The position numbers and the translations under genes were made by a program. DNA of 8,673 nucleotides from Candidatus Cloacimonadota bacterium. GTDB taxonomy: Bacteria; Cloacimonadota; Cloacimonadia; Cloacimonadales; TCS61. How positions within the stretch are numbered: the first letter of the stretch is position 1; every line of letters starts with the position of its first letter. This document shows positions 1 to 6,326 of the stretch, piece after piece. The stretch is taken from NCBI GenBank assembly GCA_030592835.1, contig JAUVIJ010000072.1, positions 1 through 8,673 of the forward strand. Direction: 5' to 3'. The notes under the pieces are model-generated. The model made no database searches, was not told the DNA's origin, and saw only the letters and a program-made list of their open reading frames with translations.

Positions 1-103
1 ACACTCCTATAACACTGCCGCTAAGGGAAAGCAGATTCCAAAAATTGAAAAATTAAGTCATTCTGCCATTAAGAAATCTGAAAGCTATTTTTAAAACGAA
101 CAT
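1..103 (-). pseudogene. 5' end of a LolC/LolE-like ABC permease gene, interrupted by an in-frame TAA
   Basis: This frame begins with ATG 20 bp after the lysS stop and reads MFVLKIAFRFLNGRMT, then TAA (plus-strand positions 53-55), then continues without further stops to the window edge as FFNFWNLLSLSGSVIGV. Ignoring the stop, this resembles the N-terminus of FtsX-fold lipoprotein-release permeases (LolC/LolE): a short cytoplasmic segment with a KIAFRFL-like motif (family: FIARRYL), a few polar residues, then the first membrane helix with an SxSGSVIGV-like pattern. A lolC-type gene directly after lysS is an arrangement I recall from several Gram-negative groups. The TAA falls where a lysine-like residue would be expected, so one A-to-T change would explain it. 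No good in-frame start lies between the TAA and the edge. It could be a real disruption, a sequencing error, or a chance short frame. Only 34 codons are visible, so the family call is an inference. Confidence 0.45.
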
Positions 104-122
104 CTGAAATTTAAGATCTACA

Positions 123-1616
123 CTATTCCGGTCGCATGGTAGGAAAGAATATTACTTCTTTTATGGATGTGTTTTCAGTAAATAACATGACCAGTCTGTC
201 TATACCAATACCAAGTCCACCTGTAGGCGGCATTCCGTATTCGAGAGCCTCTAGAAAATCTTCGTCGACCACATTTGCTTCCAGATCACCTAACTCCCTC
301 AATCTGGCCTGGTCATTCAGCCTCTTTCTCTGATCCAGAGGATCGTTCAGTTCAGTAAAAGCATTGGCATATTCATTTCCATTAATGAAAAGTTCAAATC
401 TTTCAACCAGCCTGGGATCACCAGGTTTCTCTTTAGCAAGAGGAGAAACTTCTTTGGGAAAATCTGTCACGAAAGTTGGTTGGATAAGATTTGGTTCTAC
501 AAATCGTGAAAAAATCTCTTCGATCAATTTACCAGGACCGGCAGAAGCTTCGATCTCTATTTCCTTTTCTTCACAGAACCGCTTTATTTTTTCAAAATCG
601 AAATCCGAAGCGTCAAATCCTGTTTCTTCCCGAATCAAATCAAGCATCGTTGCCCTTTTCCAGGGTTTTATCATGGATATTTCAACATCCTTGAATTTGA
701 GGAAAGATCTGTTATATATTTCCTCTGTGAGATTTAGAATCAGATCCTCAGTTAATTCCATCATTCCATAATAATCGGAATAAGCTTCGTATAATTCCAC
801 CATGGCAAATTCAGGATTATGGTTTCTATCCATTCCTTCATTCCTGAAATTCTTGCCGATCTCATAGACTTTTTCATAACCACCTACTATGAGTCGCTTC
901 AGGTAAAGCTCGAGAGCAATCCTCAGATAGAGATCGATATCCAGGGTGTTATGATGGGTCAGGAAAGGTCTGGCATTGGCGCCGCCATATAATGGTTGGA
1001 GAATTGGTGTTTCTACTTCAATGAATTCGCGATCATCCAGAAATTTTCTGATTCCCCGGATTATTTTTGTCCTGACAATAAAATTCTCCTTGATCTCAGG
1101 ATTTAAAAGAAGATCGAGATAGCGTTTACGATAGCGTAATTCTATATCTGCAAAAACATCATAACGCCTGGTTTCGCCATCAACGACTTGTTCCTTAACA
1201 ACTGGAAGCGGTCTGATATTTTTCCCCAGGATTTTAACTTCAGTGGTCTTTATCGAATACTCGCCCATATTGGTTACGAAACATTCTCCCTTTATCTGAA
1301 CAAAATCTCCCAGATCGAGTAACTTGAAGATCTCGTAATTTTGCTCACCTACAAGGTCTTTTTTAACGAAAATCTGGATCCTGCTGCTATCATCCGAGAC
1401 ATTCCCGAATCCAACCCGACCCTGCCGACGCAGAGCATCCAACCTTCCTGCTATGACAACTTTACTGGCTTCTTTAATATATTGCTCCCGATTGTCTCGC
1501 AGATCCTTTATTTTATGGGTTCTCTCACTTCGATTAGGATAAGGGTTCACTCCCAGATCCCGCAGTTTTTGTAACTTCTGTCTCCTGATAGCGAGAAGTT
1601 GTTTTACATTTTCCAT
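123..1616 (-). CDS. lysS: Lysine--tRNA ligase, class II (LysRS)
   Basis: Cytoplasmic enzyme that attaches lysine to tRNA-Lys using ATP. The 497-residue product matches the usual length of bacterial class II LysRS. The N-terminal part (about 1-50) is helical. An anticodon-binding OB fold follows at about 52-132, with GRVGFGNVSDDSSRIQIFV as its core. The class II catalytic domain spans about 160-497. Motif 1 is around 190-206 (FLDDREFIEVETPIL), motif 2 around 249-276 (EIGKNFRNEGMDRNHNPEF) and motif 3 at 466-475 (GGLGIGIDRL). The lysine-pocket segment NEYANAFTELNDP is at 414-426. The start is fixed by AAGGAG at 1625-1630, 8 nt upstream of the ATG. It is the fourth minus-strand gene in a row, 51 bp after the second EEP gene, and may have its own promoter. 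No key residue appears to be missing. Confidence 0.97.
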   Translation of the reverse strand: MENVKQLLAIRRQKLQKLRDLGVNPYPNRSERTHKIKDLRDNREQYIKEASKVVIAGRLDALRRQGRVGFGNVSDDSSRIQIFVKKDLVGEQNYEIFKLLDLGDFVQIKGECFVTNMGEYSIKTTEVKILGKNIRPLPVVKEQVVDGETRRYDVFADIELRYRKRYLDLLLNPEIKENFIVRTKIIRGIRKFLDDREFIEVETPILQPLYGGANARPFLTHHNTLDIDLYLRIALELYLKRLIVGGYEKVYEIGKNFRNEGMDRNHNPEFAMVELYEAYSDYYGMMELTEDLILNLTEEIYNRSFLKFKDVEISMIKPWKRATMLDLIREETGFDASDFDFEKIKRFCEEKEIEIEASAGPGKLIEEIFSRFVEPNLIQPTFVTDFPKEVSPLAKEKPGDPRLVERFELFINGNEYANAFTELNDPLDQRKRLNDQARLRELGDLEANVVDEDFLEALEYGMPPTGGLGIGIDRLVMLFTENTSIKEVIFFPTMRPE

Positions 1617-1624
1617 CTATAATG

Positions 1625-1630
1625 CTCCTT
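1625..1630 (-). promoter_or_regulatory. Shine-Dalgarno sequence of lysS
   Basis: On the minus strand the sequence reads AAGGAG, 8 nt before the lysS ATG. It is one of the strongest ribosome binding sites in the window and fixes the lysS start. It also shows that this organism uses Shine-Dalgarno initiation, which matters for judging the peptidase start near 8027. Confidence 0.8.
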
Positions 1631-1667
1631 TAAAAAATCAGAATTCTGGTATTTAAGGATTTCAACA

Positions 1668-2606
1668 CTACCTTTTCTCACTCTTTACACGACGAAACTT
1701 CAGTTTTAAAGCCACAGGTCGATGATCAGTGATATATTTATACCTGTATTCTTCACCGCCATCCATGAATTTGTCTATGGTTATTACCCTGGTCTCTGAA
1801 AATTTACTGTTAAAGACATCAAAAAGTTCGTCTGAGATCAAAATATGGTCAAGATGACTCCTGTATTTCCAGTAAGGATAAGACCAGTCAGCAGTGCTGT
1901 CTGCAGCTATTGCGTAATCCGCAAATATATAGTGTCCGGGATCTTTGAGAAAATCAAGAAAGACGTTCAGACTGTCCGGATCGGTAAGGATATCATTAAG
2001 ATCACCAAGCAAGATCAATTTATCATCGGGATAATTTACTTTCAGATAAGAACCCAGTTTGCTGGTAGCTGCTCTTCGTCGATTCTCATTCTCGAGTCCG
2101 GGCATAGCTTTGAAATGATTATTAATTATTACTATCTCCTGATCGTTGTATGTGCATTCCATAAGAAGGGGATGCCGGGGCAAAGCATAATGATCTTCTT
2201 CATCATAATATATTTCGAATATTTTCCGGACAGTGATTATTGAAGTCTTATAGACAAAGGCAAGGTTAAGATCCCAGTCATCCGAATTTGCTCTGAATCC
2301 ACTCCAGTCACTGACTGCATCTATATTATTCAATTCATTGATCAGTTCGAAAAAAGCCTGATCGTCCTCAATTTCCTGCAGGGCATAGACATCTGCATCG
2401 ATTGCCTGGATGATCCGGGCAGCATAATGTACAGTATATTCGGATTTAGGAAAATTCTGAATATTCCAAGTAACTATTTCAAAAGTTTCGTCAGTTCCGA
2501 TCCTGAGTTTATCATAATTGATCTCAGGAAGATCGGGAACATTGCTTCCCGCTGACAAACTATAAACTATAAAGCATATAAATATAAGGATATAATTTTT
2601 TTTCAT
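1668..2606 (-). CDS. Exported endonuclease/exonuclease/phosphatase (EEP) family hydrolase
   Basis: A 312-residue protein of the DNase I / exonuclease III / inositol-phosphatase fold, a metal-dependent phosphoesterase family. Residues 1-19 form a signal peptide (KK, a hydrophobic stretch, then SLSA|GS), so the enzyme should leave the cytoplasm. All family motifs are present in order: TWNIQNF (N48), LQEIED (E78), NNHFKA (H164), LGDLNDI (D202, N204), SHLDHIL (D253, H254) and TDHRPVA (D294, H295). It should therefore be catalytically competent, but the substrate (nucleic acid, phospholipid or sugar phosphate) cannot be read from the sequence. It starts 3 bp after the stop of the paralogous lipoprotein gene, with an AGGTGA Shine-Dalgarno overlapping that stop (TGA), so translation is probably coupled. 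There is no sorting domain at the C-terminus, suggesting a periplasmic location. A secreted DNase is one possibility, unproven. Confidence 0.88.
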   Translation of the reverse strand: MKKNYILIFICFIVYSLSAGSNVPDLPEINYDKLRIGTDETFEIVTWNIQNFPKSEYTVHYAARIIQAIDADVYALQEIEDDQAFFELINELNNIDAVSDWSGFRANSDDWDLNLAFVYKTSIITVRKIFEIYYDEEDHYALPRHPLLMECTYNDQEIVIINNHFKAMPGLENENRRRAATSKLGSYLKVNYPDDKLILLGDLNDILTDPDSLNVFLDFLKDPGHYIFADYAIAADSTADWSYPYWKYRSHLDHILISDELFDVFNSKFSETRVITIDKFMDGGEEYRYKYITDHRPVALKLKFRRVKSEKR

Positions 2607-2609
2607 ATA

Positions 2610-3767
2610 TCACCTGCTTAGATTCAATTTTAAAGCAACCGGTCGATGATCGGATATATTCTCGTCATACTCATCCCAGCCATTATCAAGATATTCATCG
2701 ATCTTGATCGTAAGAATATCCGAACCGGGATTATTAAAATCGTCGAATAGCTCGTTCGTAATCAGGATATGATCCAGATGGCTTGGCCATCCAGGATACG
2801 ACCATTCAGAAGGATTTCCATTTGCTATTTCCATATCAGTAAAAAGATATTTATCCGGTAACTCAATAAAATTCCAAAAGACATTGGAAGCTTCAGGTTC
2901 CGAGATATCATCATTCAGATCGCCGAGGAGAATTACTTCGATGTCTGAAAAGTTTGTGTCTATATATTGCTCCAGCAGAAGACTGGCTTCTCTTCTTCTT
3001 TCTTCATCTTCGGCATCTCCTCCGGCTTTGAGATGATTATTGATTGCAATTAGAGTTATACCATCGAAAACGAATTCGATGACGAGAGGTGTTCTGGGAA
3101 AAGGTTCCCAGAGATCCTCATAGATCTCATAGATATTTGTCATAGTGATCACTTCGGTTTTATATAATAATGCCAGGTTTATTTCCCAAGCTGCCCCGGT
3201 GGCTCTGTATCCTTCCCACCCGGTTAGAGAATCTACCAGCAGATTGAAATAATTCTGGTTCTCGATTTCCTGTAAAGCTATCAGATCAACATCGAGAGCC
3301 AGAATTATTTCCTTCACATAATCGACTGTTATACTGTTGTTTTTGGGGAAGTGTTCCAAATTCCAGGTCATTATTTCAAACGTCTCATCTTCGCCAAACC
3401 AGAGATTCTGAAATGTGGGATGAGTATAGATAGATGCCACATTACTCCATTCGGACTGATCCCCTTCAAAGAGAGTTGCAACACGATAATAATATTGAGA
3501 TAATGGTTCCACTTCATCATCTATATAATCCAAAACATTTTCGTTTGTGGTGAAAATCGTTTCAAAATCCTCGTTATCAAATTTCCTTTGAATAAGAAAA
3601 CCGCTTTCACTATCGGAATTATCGATCCAGGAAAGTTGAATCTCGGTCTGACTGATCAGAAAAATGGTCAATTCCGTTGGTGATTCTTTACCAACCGGTT
3701 CTGTAGTCTGTTTACCACAGGAAAATAACATTATCAATAATATCAGGAAAGGATAATACTTAATCAT
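2610..3767 (-). CDS. Lipoprotein with FN3-like module and EEP hydrolase domain
   Basis: A 385-residue protein whose N-terminus ends in a lipobox, LFSC, with C17 as the lipidated cysteine. After a short linker there is a fibronectin-III-like module at about 30-115 (SPTELTIFL, IQLSWIDNS, YYYRVATLFEGDQSEWSNVAS). The EEP catalytic domain at about 128-385 has every motif: TWNLEHF (N136), LQEIEN (E167), NNHLKA (H245), LGDLNDD (D283, N285), SHLDHIL (D332, H333) and SDHRPVA (D373, H374). The catalytic half aligns along its full length with the next gene, with roughly half of the residues identical by eye. Its ATG lies inside the end of the upstream phosphatase gene (8-bp overlap), with GGAG 4 nt upstream. 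It is probably membrane-anchored on the periplasmic or outer face; which membrane cannot be told. Metal-dependent phosphodiester or phosphomonoester cleavage is expected; the substrate is unknown. Confidence 0.88.
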   Translation of the reverse strand: MIKYYPFLILLIMLFSCGKQTTEPVGKESPTELTIFLISQTEIQLSWIDNSDSESGFLIQRKFDNEDFETIFTTNENVLDYIDDEVEPLSQYYYRVATLFEGDQSEWSNVASIYTHPTFQNLWFGEDETFEIMTWNLEHFPKNNSITVDYVKEIILALDVDLIALQEIENQNYFNLLVDSLTGWEGYRATGAAWEINLALLYKTEVITMTNIYEIYEDLWEPFPRTPLVIEFVFDGITLIAINNHLKAGGDAEDEERRREASLLLEQYIDTNFSDIEVILLGDLNDDISEPEASNVFWNFIELPDKYLFTDMEIANGNPSEWSYPGWPSHLDHILITNELFDDFNNPGSDILTIKIDEYLDNGWDEYDENISDHRPVALKLNLSR

Positions 3768-4347
3768 TTTGCTCCAATTTGAATATTAAATTCACTGCTG
3801 ATGAAAGATCAGGTGTTATATAATCCGGTTTAGATGCCCAGCCTGATCTTTTTTGCAAAAACTCTTCCTCTCCATCTCCAGTTAACAGAAGGATAGTCTT
3901 TAATCCTGCTTTTTTTCCGAATTCAATATCTGTATATTTATCGCCGATCATGTATGATCCCTTAATATTGAAATTATACTTTTCTCTTGCTGTGTTGAAC
4001 ATTCCAATATCAGGTTTTCTGTCCTGATGCTGAATATCAAAGGGTTTAATATGACCTTTTAGATAATAAGGTGAAAAGAATATATCATCTATATGAGCAC
4101 CTTGAACTAGAAGATCAGCTATCATCTTTTTATGGATAGCTTCGACATCTTGAGGAGTAAGGTAACCACGTGCTATACCACCCTGGTTAGTTACGACCAG
4201 AACCAGAAAACCGGCTTTATTCAATCTGGAAATGGCTTCTGCTGCGAATGGATAGAGCATAAGATCATCCGGTTTATTTACATAACCGCCATGATTATCA
4301 TTGATCGTCCCGTCCCTATCTAGAAAAATAGCTTTTTTCATCTTCAT
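3760..4347 (-). CDS. HAD-IIIA phosphatase, GmhB-like (heptose 1,7-bisphosphate 7-phosphatase family)
   Basis: A 195-residue cytoplasmic HAD hydrolase of the GmhB/HisB-N subfamily. In known members GmhB removes the 7-phosphate from D-glycero-D-manno-heptose 1,7-bisphosphate on the way to ADP-heptose for LPS core, and HisB-N acts on histidinol phosphate. Motif I is FLDRDGTIN (nucleophile D10, acid/base D12), motif II VVTNQGG (T53, N54, Q55), motif III DRKP (R110, K111) and motif IV GDKYTD (D136, D140). The structural zinc loop of typical members (C-x-H ... C-x-C just before RKP) is replaced by S92-P-Y-Y ... H107-Q-D109, so this copy should not bind that zinc. It is not fused to a dehydratase and no his genes are nearby, which favours GmhB-like over HisB. 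The start is uncertain: ATG at 4347 or ATG two codons later. The gene overlaps the following lipoprotein gene by 8 bp. Confidence 0.82.
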   Translation of the reverse strand: MKMKKAIFLDRDGTINDNHGGYVNKPDDLMLYPFAAEAISRLNKAGFLVLVVTNQGGIARGYLTPQDVEAIHKKMIADLLVQGAHIDDIFFSPYYLKGHIKPFDIQHQDRKPDIGMFNTAREKYNFNIKGSYMIGDKYTDIEFGKKAGLKTILLLTGDGEEEFLQKRSGWASKPDYITPDLSSAVNLIFKLEQND

Positions 4348-4393
4348 AAACTCACATTATTTTCAGAATAATGGAAATTCTAACAGTGGATTT

Positions 4394-4435
4394 TTGTCAA
4401 CAACCAATATAATGTTGTTCCTTTTATGTTGATAA
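4394..4435. repeat. Nested imperfect inverted repeats in the divergent spacer
   Basis: TTGTCAACA at 4394-4402 is the inverted match (8 of 9) of TGTTGATAA at 4427-4435. Nested between them, AACAAC (4399-4404) pairs exactly with GTTGTT (4414-4419). The arms are AT-rich and not followed by a clean T tract, so an operator for a dimeric regulator is more plausible than a terminator. There is no direct evidence of binding. Confidence 0.35.
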
Positions 4436-4521
4436 TTTTTCCATTTTTTATTGACAATATAGTTCCCTAAGCAAATATGAGAAAAAGGTTGTGTAAACAA
4501 ACTGTATTCGATCAAAATGTC

Positions 4522-4526
4522 GGAGG
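4522..4526 (+). promoter_or_regulatory. Shine-Dalgarno GGAGG fixing the surface-protein start
   Basis: GGAGG lies 4 nt before the ATG at 4531. The frame stays open upstream to an ATG at 4477, but that start has no such site and would put 18 charged or polar residues ahead of the signal peptide. The site therefore selects 4531. Confidence 0.8.
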
Positions 4527-4530
4527 ACAG

Positions 4531-6303
4531 ATGCATAAAAAGTTTTTAATATTTATTCTTTTTCTGGTTATATGTTTTTTATCGGCTGAAAATGTGGATA
4601 CTTCAATCAGACCTCAGGTGGAAAGCTCAAAACCACCTGTAAACAATACCAGCAGGGGATTAACCGTAACTCCCCTGGGACCAAGTTTAAGTATCGATGA
4701 TTTTCTTACCACACTTCTGGGAGATGATGTCAGTGTATTCAATGTTCAATATACAGGTGCTGATATTGCTTCCGGAGTTTATCAAGGGGGCGGATCGGCA
4801 GGTATTTCGATTGACGAAGGAATAATCCTGAGCAGCGGTTATGCTGCCAATGCTATCGGTCCTAATAATACATCAAGCAAGACCGGAAATAACGGACTGC
4901 CGGGAGATCCCGAACTAGGCACTTTGATACCGGGATATACAACCTGGGATGCTTCAATTTTGGAATTTGATTTTATACCTGAGTTCAATTCCATAACTTT
5001 TGACTATGTTTTTGCCTCAGAAGAATACCCGGAATATGTTGGTACTTCATTCAATGATGTTTTCGGTTTCTTTCTTGATGGAGTTAATGTCGCCATCATA
5101 CCTGGAACAACAGTTCCTGTTTCTATTAACAATGTTAACGATCATTCTTATGAGCAGTATTATATTAACAACCACAATCTTATGGGAAATTATGATATTC
5201 AGTGTGACGGTTTTACGACCGTTCTTTCTGTCAGTGCTTTTGTAACCCCCGGGGAAACCCATCACATCAGGTTTGGTATTGCAGATGCTGGTGATCACGT
5301 CCTGGATTCCTGGGTATTTATCGAAGCAGAGAGTTTTTCCAGTGTTACCTATTCACCACCTTTCAGTGTTTTTGTAGAGGGTGGACAACAACAATATACT
5401 AATGAAGAACAGATCCTGGATATTTTAGTGACTGTTACAGGACCCAATAATGCTTCTTTCAACTGGTGGTTGATGGATCCAATTTGGGGCAGTGCTTCTT
5501 TTCTACAACCAAGAGATCTTTCCCTTACAAGGACTATCCGTTATATTCCTCTTCTTGATTATTGTAATGCCCCGGATATATTTGGCTTTATCGTCTGGGA
5601 TAATTTCGGTCACTGTCTGGAAGTTCCCCTCTCTGTCTATGTCGTACCGGTTAATGATCCTCCGGAAAACACTGTTCCACCTGTTATCAGCGGTGATTTT
5701 ATGGTGGGAGGTACCGTTGTCTGTGATCCCGGGGAATGGAACGATGATAAAGATAATCAGTTCGTGCAACCAGGTTATGAAAGCAATATTACTTTATTCT
5801 ACCAGTGGCAGATTTCGACAGATGGAACACATACCGAATGGGATGATATTCCCGGTGCAATCGAGCCTTCCTTCAATTTAACTATGGATCATGCAGACTC
5901 ATTTATCCTCTGTCTTGTTACGGCTCAGGATGACGGTATTGGTAACGATGGTGAAAGTACCGAACTGGAATCAAATATTGAATATTGTCCTGAATTAGTA
6001 GATTCTGAGGAAGAATCACTAATTCCTGGATCAGGATTTACAGGGATTTATCCGAACCCCTTTAATCCGAGCACAAATATTCAGTTATCCATTGCAGAAG
6101 AAGATGTTTACGATCTTGTTGTTTATGACCTGAAAGGAAGAAAGATCCGGGATTTACATAATGGAATCCTGCAACCGGGCAACCATGTTTTTTCCTGGAA
6201 CGGAACTGATAATAATGCGGAGATCGTTTCATCAGGTTTATATTTCTGTATATTAAGATCCGGGCAGATCAAAAGAATTGAAAAATTAATGCTGATAAAA
6301 TAG
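4531..6303 (+). CDS. Choice-of-anchor L domain surface protein with type IX (Por) sorting domain
   Basis: A 590-residue secreted protein. Residues 1-19 are a signal peptide (MHKK, hydrophobic core, SA|EN). Residues about 48-270 match the choice-of-anchor L domain, an extracellular domain named for turning up with different surface-anchoring signals: VFASEEYPEYVGTSFNDVFG at 159-178, then IIPGTTVPVSINNVND, and IADAGDHVLDSWVFIEA near the end. A cadherin-like stretch follows at about 275-377, ending in VNDPPEN. An Ig-like module at about 378-484 (GTVVCDPGEWND, YQWQIS, IPGAIEPSFNLT) comes next. The last 88 residues form a type IX sorting domain (YPNPFNPSTNI at 507-517, then YDLKGRKI, SGLYFCILR and IEKLMLIK), which directs export across the outer membrane and attachment or release. 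No catalytic motif is visible; an adhesive or structural role is an inference. The gene stands alone, divergent on the left and convergent on the right. Confidence 0.9.
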   Translation: MHKKFLIFILFLVICFLSAENVDTSIRPQVESSKPPVNNTSRGLTVTPLGPSLSIDDFLTTLLGDDVSVFNVQYTGADIASGVYQGGGSAGISIDEGIILSSGYAANAIGPNNTSSKTGNNGLPGDPELGTLIPGYTTWDASILEFDFIPEFNSITFDYVFASEEYPEYVGTSFNDVFGFFLDGVNVAIIPGTTVPVSINNVNDHSYEQYYINNHNLMGNYDIQCDGFTTVLSVSAFVTPGETHHIRFGIADAGDHVLDSWVFIEAESFSSVTYSPPFSVFVEGGQQQYTNEEQILDILVTVTGPNNASFNWWLMDPIWGSASFLQPRDLSLTRTIRYIPLLDYCNAPDIFGFIVWDNFGHCLEVPLSVYVVPVNDPPENTVPPVISGDFMVGGTVVCDPGEWNDDKDNQFVQPGYESNITLFYQWQISTDGTHTEWDDIPGAIEPSFNLTMDHADSFILCLVTAQDDGIGNDGESTELESNIEYCPELVDSEEESLIPGSGFTGIYPNPFNPSTNIQLSIAEEDVYDLVVYDLKGRKIRDLHNGILQPGNHVFSWNGTDNNAEIVSSGLYFCILRSGQIKRIEKLMLIK

Positions 6304-6326
6304 ATTTAGAAGAAATTTATTTTTAA

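Larger units (their letters stand above)
4348..4530. promoter_or_regulatory. Divergent intergenic region with candidate promoters
   Basis: This spacer separates the minus-strand gmhB-like operon from the plus-strand surface-protein gene. A perfect TTGACA at 4451-4456 could be the -35 box for the plus-strand gene; the best -10 at 16-17 bp (AAATAT, 4473-4478) is poor. The mirror image, TTGACAA on the minus strand at 4394-4400, lies 47 bp before the gmhB-like ATG but also lacks a good -10. A TATAAT at 4408-4413 on the plus strand has no matching -35. Promoter rules of this lineage may differ from E. coli, so these are candidates only. Confidence 0.35.

Noticed and set aside
364..771. Open frames on the plus strand opposite lysS (also 136-333, 491-694, 1341-1574)
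   Set aside because: They lie antisense to an intact lysS with all class II motifs, show no recognisable domain, and are explained by codon bias of the real gene.
1639..1648. Perfect palindrome CAGAATTCTG between the second EEP gene and lysS
   Set aside because: It has no loop and only an A/T flank, so it is not a convincing terminator; at 10 bp it may be chance. A TTGAAA on the minus strand at 1660-1665 could be a lysS -35 box, but I find no good -10.
1845..2243. Plus-strand frame opposite the exported EEP gene
   Set aside because: It overlaps an EEP catalytic core with every motif present, and its translation resembles no family I know.
1668..3767. EEP pair as toxins of the CdtB type or as a nuclease-based defence system
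   Set aside because: The DNase I-like fold alone does not support this: there are no toxin partner subunits, immunity gene or defence-island neighbours, and both proteins carry export signals.
4408..4413. Perfect TATAAT on the plus strand
   Set aside because: No acceptable -35 box lies 16-18 bp upstream, and it is far from the start codon; it may be part of the inverted-repeat region instead.
6304..6326. Possible terminator between the convergent surface-protein and peptidase genes
   Set aside because: The 23-bp gap and the adjacent bases contain A/T runs but no GC-rich stem on either strand.
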